In this document: positions 1-5,373 of the stretch, piece by piece | How the letters are laid out: the number at the start of each line of letters is the position of its first letter | Numbering within the stretch: position 1 is the first letter of the stretch | Program-made: the position numbers and the translations under genes | NCBI GenBank assembly: GCA_903820655.1 | Contig: CAIJIA010000177.1 | Location: forward strand, 1-5,373 | Length of the DNA: 5,373 bases | From: an uncultured Chloroflexota bacterium | GTDB taxonomy: Bacteria > Chloroflexota > Limnocylindria > Limnocylindrales > Limnocylindraceae | Reading direction: 5' to 3' | Notes under the pieces: generated by a model | Databases searched by the model: none | The model's input: only the letters and a program-made list of their open reading frames with translations | Told to the model about the DNA's origin: nothing

Positions 1-131
1 GTGCCGTAGAGGGTGGCGAGGCCCGATAGGGCGTCCTCCACCAGCCCAGGGCGACGCCGCTTGAGCTGCCTCACCCAGGCTTGCGCCGGGCTGGTTCGTG
101 CGGAAACTGGCCGTTTTCGTGCGGGTGGCAT
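1..131 (-). CDS. Partial N-terminus, possible endonuclease III-like DNA glycosylase
   Basis: The minus strand is open from an ATG at 131 to the left edge (43 complete codons), while all three plus-strand frames are closed within the first 65 bases. The peptide starts MPPARKRPVSARTSPAQAWV, a basic disordered-looking leader, and continues into VEDALSGLATLYG. That last stretch resembles the helix just before the conserved core of endonuclease III-type helix-hairpin-helix glycosylases, which remove oxidised pyrimidines from DNA. The diagnostic parts (helix-hairpin-helix, catalytic Lys/Asp, iron-sulfur cluster cysteines) lie outside the window, so the family call is weak. The start is uncertain: an AGGGGG lies 13 bases before the ATG, which is rather far, and in-frame alternatives exist at 176 (ATG) and 161 (TTG). 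The gene is divergent from the transporter at 277. I am fairly confident it is a real gene but not of its function. Confidence 0.45.
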   Translation of the reverse strand, partial: MPPARKRPVSARTSPAQAWVRQLKRRRPGLVEDALSGLATLYG

Positions 132-166
132 GCCCGCATCGTAGCCCCCTAGCCGTGGCAAATCAC

Positions 167-183
167 GGCGCGCCATGCGCGCC
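167..183. repeat. 7-bp perfect inverted repeat with 3-bp spacer
   Basis: GGCGCGC, then CAT, then GCGCGCC: the two 7-base arms are exact reverse complements. It lies in the divergent intergenic region between two gene starts, where a regulator's operator could sit. The spacer read on the minus strand is an ATG in frame with the left-hand gene (the alternative start at 176). The arms are pure GC alternation, which arises easily by chance in GC-rich DNA, so function is unproven. Confidence 0.4.
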
Positions 184-263
184 AAGAAGGGCATAACGCC
201 CCGTTAACCCTCATTCTGTCCACTGACCGAAGCAGCGGCGTGCCCGCGTCGCGCGTTCGGAGC

Positions 264-271
264 AGGGAGGA
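264..271 (+). promoter_or_regulatory. Strong Shine-Dalgarno for the UMF1 transporter
   Basis: AGGGAGGA lies five bases before the ATG at 277 and is nearly fully complementary to the 16S rRNA 3' end. It supports 277 as the true start of the transporter. Confidence 0.8.
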
Positions 272-276
272 ACAAC

Positions 277-1521
277 ATGGCTACACGTAGCGCCGCACGC
301 GGCGTCAAGATCACCGTTCCAGCGACCTGGATCGCCTCGTGGACCCTCTACGACTTGGCCAACACCATCTGGTCGTACGGAATCTTCTCGTACGCGATCG
401 GCCTCTATTTGACGAGCGAGAACGGCCTCGGTGAGTCACAGGGAAACCTCTGGCTGCAGATTTCGATCGCCCTCTCCGTCGGCATCAATGCGTTGATCTC
501 GCCGGCGATTGGTGCGATCTCTGATCGTGCGGGTCGACGACTCCCGTACCTGCTCTTCTTTACCCTTCTCGCGATTATTCCAGCGATCTTCATCCCATCG
601 GTGCCGGTGGGATTGGGCGTGGTGCTCTTCTGCATCGCGAACTTCGGCTACCAGTCGTCGCTGGTCTATTACGACGCAACGATCAAGCTGGTCAGCACCC
701 CGGAGAACCGCGGTTGGGTCTCAGGCCTTGGCAACGGCCTTGGCTACCTCGGCACGATTCTTATCGGTGTGATCATCCTCTTCGGTGGGCTCACCGTTGA
801 GCAGGTCTTCGTTCTTGCGCCGATCCTCTTCGGAGTTTTGGCGATTCCGATCTTCATCTTCATTAAGGAAGTTCCAGAGCCAGCGGGGAAGGCCAGCAAC
901 GGCAACTCTCTGATGGCGACCCTCGGCACGATTCGTGAGCTTGGGAAGTACCCAGGTCTGAAGCGCTTCCTTACGGCACGCTTCTTCTACACCGACGCAC
1001 AGAACACCGTGATCTCGATCATGGCGATCTTCGCGGTGCAGGCGGTCGGCTTCACCCAGAGCCAGGCGAACTATGTGCTCGTTGCACTGGCAACAACCGC
1101 AGTGATTGGTGGCCTCGTGTGGGGACGCCTCACCGATAGCCGAGGGCCGAAGGCAACGTTGAATCGCGTGCTCGCCCTCTGGGCGGTGGCGCTCGTCATT
1201 GGCTCGCTCTTCGTCTCACCAATTCCGTTCATTGTGGCCGGCGTGGTGCTCGGCTTCGGCTTCGGCGGCCTCTCGGGCGCCGACCGAATCCTTATGTACC
1301 GCCTCTCGCCACCAAAGCAGTTGGGTGAGTTCTACGGCCTCTACGGCCTGGTGGGCAAGGGCTCACAGGTCCTCGGCGGGCTGCTCTATGGCGGCACGAT
1401 CTTCTTCCTGCATCCAGTGCTCGGCAACGGGGCGTACACGGTCGGCTTGCTGACCCTGCTCGCAACGATGCTCGTGGGCTGGTACCTGTTGCAGGCCGTG
1501 CCGGAGAAGCGCGAAGGCTGA
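277..1521 (+). CDS. UMF1 / Atg22-like major facilitator superfamily transporter
   Basis: A 414-residue cytoplasmic-membrane protein with about twelve hydrophobic segments in two halves, split by a polar central loop near residues 199-228. Family signs are the N-terminal WTLYDLANTIWSYG (22-35), YYDATIKLVSTPENRG (131-146) leading into the glycine-rich VSGLGNGLGYLGT (148-160), and YPGLKRFLTARFFYTDAQNT at 225-244 opening the second half. These match the UMF1 branch, related to yeast vacuolar Atg22, an amino-acid effluxer. The MFS loop motif appears as SDRAGRR (82-88) and again, weaker, as GRLTDSRGPK (283-292), showing the internal duplication. Length is normal for bacterial members. Substrate cannot be read from sequence; export of amino acids or another small metabolite is only analogy with Atg22. 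The start is set by a strong Shine-Dalgarno, and the gene ends in tandem in-frame stops, TGA then TAA. It is apparently a single-gene unit, divergent from the left gene and convergent with holA. Confidence 0.88.
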   Translation: MATRSAARGVKITVPATWIASWTLYDLANTIWSYGIFSYAIGLYLTSENGLGESQGNLWLQISIALSVGINALISPAIGAISDRAGRRLPYLLFFTLLAIIPAIFIPSVPVGLGVVLFCIANFGYQSSLVYYDATIKLVSTPENRGWVSGLGNGLGYLGTILIGVIILFGGLTVEQVFVLAPILFGVLAIPIFIFIKEVPEPAGKASNGNSLMATLGTIRELGKYPGLKRFLTARFFYTDAQNTVISIMAIFAVQAVGFTQSQANYVLVALATTAVIGGLVWGRLTDSRGPKATLNRVLALWAVALVIGSLFVSPIPFIVAGVVLGFGFGGLSGADRILMYRLSPPKQLGEFYGLYGLVGKGSQVLGGLLYGGTIFFLHPVLGNGAYTVGLLTLLATMLVGWYLLQAVPEKREG

Positions 1522-1535
1522 TAATCGACGCGCTC

Positions 1536-1569
1536 GGAGCGCTGCGTTAGCGAATGCGCGCAGCGCTCC
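1536..1569. terminator. Candidate bidirectional terminator hairpin between convergent genes
   Basis: An 11-bp perfect inverted repeat: GGAGCGCTGCG at 1536-1546 and CGCAGCGCTCC at 1559-1569, separated by 12 bases. The holA stop codon (complement of 1547-1549) lies in the loop, and the right arm is within the last codons of holA. The left arm lies 14 bases after the transporter stop, so transcripts from both directions would fold it. Neither side carries a T-run, so it is not a canonical intrinsic terminator; it may act with Rho or protect mRNA 3' ends. A smaller competing stem-loop (arms GCGCT/AGCGC, 1530-1542) overlaps its left arm. Confidence 0.45.
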
Positions 1570-2599
1570 AGCGAGTCAGCGCCGGGCCCCAGGCCCGCTC
1601 GCCGTCACCCTTACTGATCGCATCAAGTTCAACCAAGCCATTGATTGCATCGGCGATCTCTGCGCTGCTCCACTTACGTGCCGCCTCGGCAAGCTTGCCG
1701 GCGGGGAACTCGTGCATGCCGATCGTGCGCGCAGCCGTAGCCACTGACGCACCCTCAACAACGGTCGCTCCGTGAATCTGCGCCAGGTCGCGCATCTTGC
1801 GATGCAGCGTTGCCACGACCATCGGCCCTGGCTCACTGACAGCGCGGAGTAGGTGCTTTGAGACCAACGTGCCACTGCGCGAGACGATCGCGTCGGCAAA
1901 GGCAAAGAGTGAGCCAACACCGCGATCGGCAACGAGTGCATCAACGGCGCGCAGGGAGATTGGCCCCGTAGGGATCGCCAGCATCAACTTCTCAAGCTCC
2001 ACCACCGCCGTCATGCGAATACCGCTGCGATCAAGGTCGGGTTCGCGGACCTCGGCACCGAGTCGCTCGGCGATCGACTTCGCTGCATCACCAGCAATCT
2101 CGCGACCAGCGCTCTTCGCGCGCGCGAGCAACCACGACGCCAACTCGCCAGGGCCAGGCGATGCACAGATCACCACACTACCGCCACGATCTTGCACCAA
2201 CAGCCCTAGTTCGCCTGGCCCGTCCGGGCGCATCCCCTTGAGGTTTGGTCGACGCGCGCGCTGATCAACCAAGACGACGCCGTTCCCGGGGGCCATGTTG
2301 GCGAGGGTGTCGGTGAGGTTGGCGCGCAGATCCTTGGTGCGCCCGAGGCGGCCAGCGCTGGCGACAACCATGAGTGAGCCGCCCCCGAAGAGGCCGCCCG
2401 TGCCGAGCCGGCGACGCAGCTCACCGAGCACCTCGGCTCCGTCGCCAGAGCCGCGACCCTCCGCCTTGAGGCGCACCTTCTCGGGGAGCCCGCCCCCCAT
2501 GGGGTCCTCGGCGGCCATACGGGCGCCCAGCGCCGCCACCGCCTCCTCGATGAGGAGGAGGTCGTCGCCCCAGGCTAGGAGGATCGGTGCCGTTCCCAT
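1547..2599 (-). CDS. holA: DNA polymerase III subunit delta (clamp-loader wrench)
   Basis: A 350-residue cytoplasmic protein, the usual length for HolA. The delta subunit is part of the clamp loader and opens the beta sliding-clamp ring. Family features in order: the N-terminal strand and turn ILLAWGDDLLLIEEAV (6-21), corresponding to the family's Y-L-x-G-E-D-x-x-x-x-E segment; GGLFGGGSLMVVASAGRL (68-85), equivalent to the family's L-F-G-x-x-R-L-V-V strand, here without the usual Arg; LEKLMLA (202-208), matching the conserved L-E-K-L helix; LFAFADAIVSRSG (231-243), the collar-side L-x-x-x-D-A-x-x-x-G element; LHRKMRDLAQI (265-275); and the C-terminal LVELDAISKGDG (322-333), like the family's L-x-x-x-D-x-x-x-K-G. 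No Walker motifs are expected in this subunit, and none is seen. The ATG at 2599 has AGGA seven bases upstream. The gene overlaps the end of comEC by 25 bases and is probably the third gene of the operon. Similarity is moderate, as is typical for delta subunits. Confidence 0.88.
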   Translation of the reverse strand: MGTAPILLAWGDDLLLIEEAVAALGARMAAEDPMGGGLPEKVRLKAEGRGSGDGAEVLGELRRRLGTGGLFGGGSLMVVASAGRLGRTKDLRANLTDTLANMAPGNGVVLVDQRARRPNLKGMRPDGPGELGLLVQDRGGSVVICASPGPGELASWLLARAKSAGREIAGDAAKSIAERLGAEVREPDLDRSGIRMTAVVELEKLMLAIPTGPISLRAVDALVADRGVGSLFAFADAIVSRSGTLVSKHLLRAVSEPGPMVVATLHRKMRDLAQIHGATVVEGASVATAARTIGMHEFPAGKLAEAARKWSSAEIADAINGLVELDAISKGDGERAWGPALTRWSAARIR

Positions 2600-5142
2600 G
2601 GGCGGATCCTAGCGCGTGGGATGGGGCAGCCTGTGACTTCGCCGCCCGCGCTCACCGAAGCAAGACGGATTGGCCAAACCGCATCGGCGGCTGTTGCACT
2701 TGGAGCGCGTCGACCAACCGTAGAGCGCGCAGGTGCAAGGCGTTCGCCGGTCTTGCTGCGAATCACGATGCGATCTGGCTGCTGCAACGGCACGGTAATA
2801 GTCACGGTGCCGTTGAGGTCGGTTCGCTCAACTGCGGCACCACGCTCCTCAAGGCGCTGAAGAGTTTCAGCAGACGGGTGACCATAGGAATTCTTTACTC
2901 CAACGGATACGACGGCAACCCGTGGATCAAGAACGCTCAGTAGTGCCCTGCTCGCCGACGCCTTACTTCCGTGATGCGGCGACTTCAGCACATCAACGGG
3001 GGAAGTGATGTTGTGGATAATGCGAGCGTCGATATCGCTCTCAATGTCCCCAGTAAACAGCGCACTAAAGCCTGGCACATCTAGTCGCAAGACAATCGAC
3101 CGATCATTCAGTGCTCGACCATCGTTCCCGGGTGGCAGTGACAGGTACGTGCGGTCCGGCCACAAGACCGTCAATCGTCCAGCTCCAAGTTGGAACCTCT
3201 CACCAGTAAAGACCTGGTTGTACGAGATGCGACTCCGCTGCAAGATTTCTCTCCAACTCGATGCAGCGGGACCCCCGCCGCGGTCTTCTGAACCGATGAC
3301 CGAGGAAATGCGGTATCGGTCTAAAAGTTTTGGGAGCCCAGCGAGGTGATCCTCGTGCGGGTGGCTAGCGACAAGTAAATCAATTCGACGATCCCAGGCG
3401 GGAATGATTCGATCCAATTCAGTGCTCAGTCGCGAAGGGTCAGGACCACCGTCAATCAACATGCGACGGCCAGAGACTTCAACCAGGATCGCGTCGCCCT
3501 GCCCAACATCCAGCACGGTGATTCGTAGAGATCCTCGCGGTGCGGCGCTGCCAAGTGAGGTGAGTGCACTTGTCGCGATCAATACCGCAATGCCAACCGC
3601 CAGCCGCTCAGTTGCCGCACTGGATGATTCCAAGTTGTCATCCGCTTGCTTTCGGACAGTTTCCGGCTCGTCTCGCAACAGGAGCCATACCCCAACTACA
3701 CCGAGAATGAGTCCGATACTGAGTGTTGCCCCACGAGGTACTTCAATGCCGCCAGCGGGCAGTTGCGCGCCGACCTGGGCGATCCACGCGGCAGTACTGA
3801 AGAGTGCCGCTGCCGGAAGTGCCAGTAGGCTCGGCACGATGGCCAGCTGCGGCGGCACCATGCGTACCAGCTCGCCAGCAACTGTGGCGAGAATCGCTGC
3901 AGCGGTGGCCGGGGCAATAAGAGGGGCGATCAAAAGCGTCAGGGGAATCGACCAGACGGCAACTCGACCAAAGAGGGCGATGACGAGCCCGAGCGTTGCG
4001 GCCTGGGCGGCCAGACTTACTGCGACATCGCCGCCAATAAAAGACCAACCTGTGCGGAGTCGCTTGGGGAGCCTCTCGCCAAACGCGGCGGCACGATCAG
4101 ACCAGCGCTGACTCTTGGCGAGGAGTCCAGCGGTTGCTAGTGCCGAGAGGCGAAAGCCAGGGTCGGCCGCAATTGCTGGGTCGAGCACCATGAGGGCGAG
4201 AACGGCGTGCGACAGCGCCACCGCACCAGAGCCAGGGCGACCAGATGCTGCGCCGATAAGTGCGGCGGCAGCCATAAAGCTGGCGCGGATCACGCTGGCA
4301 CTTGCGCCGGCGAAGAGGCCGTACGCGATCGCAACGACGATCAGTAACGGTCGCCGCCGTTTAGCAGGAAACCGTTTGGTGAAGCGATCAGCCACCGCCA
4401 TGGTGATCGCAACGTTCCAGCCAGAGAGCGCAACAACGTGTCCAAGGCCCGTGGCCGTAAAGTCTGCCGCGAGACGTTCGTCGACCCGCTCTCGCAGGCC
4501 GATGACGATTGCCGCGGCGAGGCCCCCCGCTGGTGCAGGAAGCACGCGCTCAATGGCGTCGCCGAGGGCCGCTCGGAGTGACTCCAGTGGGCTACCGCGG
4601 GAGACGATCTCCACGCTTCGCGTGCGTGCTGTCGCTGAAATCCCGCGGATGCGCAGTCGCTCTTGGGCGTCAGGCGTGATGGACTGCTGCGCAAGTGTCG
4701 TGAGGATGGTGTCGCCAGTGCGCACGCTCGGATTCGGTGGTGCCTCCACCTGAATACGCAAACCATCAACTTCGATGATGAATCGCTGCGCCCCACGGAG
4801 CGGAGCGAGGAGTGCGGCGACCTGACCACGAACCTCGCCGGTTGGCACGTGGGCCGCTGCACCATCTGCAGGAGGGATTGGGGCACCAAGGAGCGCTACG
4901 CGCGCACTGATGAGTAGAACGCCAAGGAGTGCCGCGCGAATGAGATGGTTCGCTCTGAGATTCGCGCTCGGTGTCAGCAGCGCCAGTAGAGCAAATGCGC
5001 CAAGCGCAAGCGCGGGTGCGCCAGCACGTAGGGCCGAGGTGGGGATTGGCAGCAGCGAGAGCTGAGCTGTCGCCACCGCAGCGATGGCGGCCCATCCAGC
5101 ACGCCCCCCAAGTCGTGGTGCCACTCGGCGCCGCTGACTCAC
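2575..5142 (-). CDS. comEC: ComEC/Rec2 DNA-uptake channel with C-terminal metallo-beta-lactamase domain
   Basis: An 855-residue membrane protein that transports single-stranded DNA across the cytoplasmic membrane in natural transformation. Helices near 14-60 and 66-86 precede a soluble region (about 98-180) in the position of the family's OB-like N-terminal domain. The channel (competence) domain spans about 203-490, with GLRERVDERLAADFTATGLG (215-234) leading to ALSGWNV (238-244), FAGASASVIRASFMA (277-291) and DPGFRLSALATAGLL (327-341). The metallo-beta-lactamase fold (about 537-785) opens with LDVGQGDAILVE (544-555) and LIDGG (562-566), then the metal motif HPHEDH (594-599), FTGD (696-699), SPHHGS (721-726) and SYGHPS (752-757). 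The metal ligands look complete, so a nuclease role for the partner strand is plausible. The start is GTG at 5142, overlapping the comEA stop, with no Shine-Dalgarno; coupled translation is inferred. About 70 residues follow the last conserved strand, an Arg/Pro/Ala-rich tail running into holA. The second half is less GC-rich than the first. Confidence 0.93.
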   Translation of the reverse strand: MSQRRRVAPRLGGRAGWAAIAAVATAQLSLLPIPTSALRAGAPALALGAFALLALLTPSANLRANHLIRAALLGVLLISARVALLGAPIPPADGAAAHVPTGEVRGQVAALLAPLRGAQRFIIEVDGLRIQVEAPPNPSVRTGDTILTTLAQQSITPDAQERLRIRGISATARTRSVEIVSRGSPLESLRAALGDAIERVLPAPAGGLAAAIVIGLRERVDERLAADFTATGLGHVVALSGWNVAITMAVADRFTKRFPAKRRRPLLIVVAIAYGLFAGASASVIRASFMAAAALIGAASGRPGSGAVALSHAVLALMVLDPAIAADPGFRLSALATAGLLAKSQRWSDRAAAFGERLPKRLRTGWSFIGGDVAVSLAAQAATLGLVIALFGRVAVWSIPLTLLIAPLIAPATAAAILATVAGELVRMVPPQLAIVPSLLALPAAALFSTAAWIAQVGAQLPAGGIEVPRGATLSIGLILGVVGVWLLLRDEPETVRKQADDNLESSSAATERLAVGIAVLIATSALTSLGSAAPRGSLRITVLDVGQGDAILVEVSGRRMLIDGGPDPSRLSTELDRIIPAWDRRIDLLVASHPHEDHLAGLPKLLDRYRISSVIGSEDRGGGPAASSWREILQRSRISYNQVFTGERFQLGAGRLTVLWPDRTYLSLPPGNDGRALNDRSIVLRLDVPGFSALFTGDIESDIDARIIHNITSPVDVLKSPHHGSKASASRALLSVLDPRVAVVSVGVKNSYGHPSAETLQRLEERGAAVERTDLNGTVTITVPLQQPDRIVIRSKTGERLAPARSTVGRRAPSATAADAVWPIRLASVSAGGEVTGCPIPRARIRPWERHRSS
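2607..2610 (-). promoter_or_regulatory. Shine-Dalgarno for holA inside the comEC 3' end
   Basis: AGGA on the minus strand lies seven bases before the holA ATG at 2599 and within the last codons of comEC. It supports this start and implies translation from the comEC mRNA, with possible coupling to comEC termination downstream at 2575-2577. Confidence 0.5.
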
Positions 5143-5373
5143 GGGGTGACGAGCGGGCGGATCTGCTGCAGAACTCGATCGCTGATGATCCCTCGCGTGC
5201 GGAGATCGTCAACGATGAGAAATGGCGTCTCCTTGCGCGCGGCGATGATCTTTGCTGCTGTAACAGGGCCAATGCCCGGAAGTGTGTCGAGCTGTTCTGC
5301 GGTCGCCGTATTGAGGTCGATCTTTCCACCCGTGGCGGTTGTAGCGGCCGAGCCCGCTACGTCTGCTGCCGCA
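5139..5373 (-). CDS. comEA: ComEA helix-hairpin-helix DNA-binding protein, C-terminal part
   Basis: The last 77 codons of a gene entering from the right edge, ending with TGA at 5141-5139. An alanine/threonine-rich linker (starting AAADVAGSAATTATGG) leads into KIDLNTATAEQLDTLPGIGP, the hallmark first hairpin of ComEA-type tandem helix-hairpin-helix domains, then VTAAKIIAARKETPF and VDDLRTRGIISDRVLQQIRP. ComEA is a membrane-anchored or periplasmic receptor that binds double-stranded DNA and helps pull it to ComEC. The second hairpin reads GIISDR where GIG-type turns are usual, so the second DNA-contacting loop may be altered; the first hairpin (PGIG) is intact. The N-terminal membrane anchor lies outside the window. 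The stop codon overlaps the comEC GTG start by four bases, which marks a comEA-comEC operon. Confidence 0.9.
   Translation of the reverse strand, partial: AAADVAGSAATTATGGKIDLNTATAEQLDTLPGIGPVTAAKIIAARKETPFLIVDDLRTRGIISDRVLQQIRPLVTP

Larger units (their letters stand above)
132..276. promoter_or_regulatory. Divergent intergenic region
   Basis: This stretch of about 145 bases separates the minus-strand gene starting near 131 from the plus-strand transporter, so it should hold the promoters for both. It contains the inverted repeat at 167-183 and, at 187-212, an AT-richer segment with CATAAC and GTTAAC. I see no convincing pair of -35 and -10 hexamers in either direction: CATAAC at 191-196 matches TATAAT at four of six positions but has only GC-alternating sequence where a -35 box should be. 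If the left gene really starts at 176, the region shrinks to about 100 bases. Confidence 0.4.

Noticed and set aside
127..134. GGCATGCC 8-bp palindrome at the left gene's start codon
   Set aside because: Short, and one arm is coding; an 8-base palindrome is expected by chance at this GC content.
1797..2264. Plus-strand open frame of 155 codons opposite holA
   Set aside because: Low-complexity Ser/Arg/Pro product, antisense to the HolA body; explained by codon bias of the real gene.
2550..2568. CCTCCTC-GA-TGAGGAGG-type inverted repeat near the start of holA
   Set aside because: It falls within the codons for the Leu-Leu-Ile-Glu-Glu stretch of HolA (residues 14-19); CTC, ATC and GAG codons in that order give the symmetry without any need for a regulatory role.
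3404..4111. Long plus-strand open frame (235 codons) opposite comEC
   Set aside because: It lies wholly antisense to the conserved end of the ComEC channel domain and start of its metallo-beta-lactamase domain. Its product is a Ser/Arg/Pro/Ala-rich string without motifs, typical of a shadow frame in GC-rich DNA.
4115..4753. Plus-strand open frame of 212 codons opposite the comEC channel domain
   Set aside because: Alanine/arginine/serine-rich with no recognisable domain, and directly antisense to well-conserved ComEC motifs.
1..5373. tRNA, rRNA, CRISPR array, insertion sequence or riboswitch
   Set aside because: No cloverleaf, regular direct-repeat array, transposase motif or terminal inverted repeats were seen, and nearly all the sequence is accounted for by the five genes.

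Overview
The window is GC-rich bacterial chromosome, densely coding, with overlapping genes and no sign of a mobile element, CRISPR array or RNA gene. The gene set (ComEA, ComEC, DNA polymerase III delta, a UMF1-type transporter), the GC content (roughly 60% overall, about 70-75% in places) and the ALSGWNV version of the ComEC core motif would suit a Chloroflexota-like lineage. That placement is an inference from general resemblance; no marker gene here settles it.

Layout from left to right. Bases 1-131 (minus strand) hold the N-terminus of a gene that runs off the left edge; it is tentatively an endonuclease III-like DNA-repair protein. Bases 132-276 are a divergent intergenic stretch with a GC-only inverted repeat and, at its right end, a strong Shine-Dalgarno. 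Bases 277-1521 (plus strand) encode a 12-helix transporter of the UMF1/Atg22-like branch of the major facilitator superfamily. It converges on a minus-strand operon that fills the rest of the window, transcribed right to left: comEA (C-terminus only, 5139-5373), comEC (2575-5142) and holA (1547-2599). The two convergent stop codons are 25 bases apart, and an 11-bp perfect inverted repeat surrounds the holA stop.

How the genes fit together. ComEA is a helix-hairpin-helix protein that binds incoming double-stranded DNA outside the cytoplasmic membrane. ComEC is the membrane channel that passes a single strand inward, and here it has its fused metallo-beta-lactamase-fold domain with an intact motif. 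The comEA stop and comEC start share four bases (GTGA), and comEC lacks its own Shine-Dalgarno, so their translation looks coupled. holA, for the clamp-loader delta subunit, overlaps the end of comEC by 25 bases. comEA-comEC-holA is a widely conserved bacterial neighbourhood, so this is mostly a conventional locus. I found no convincing undescribed system. The points worth a second look are the shared hairpin at the convergent gene ends, the roughly 70-residue tail of ComEC, a drop in GC within comEC that matches its metallo-beta-lactamase half, and the palindrome in the divergent promoter region.
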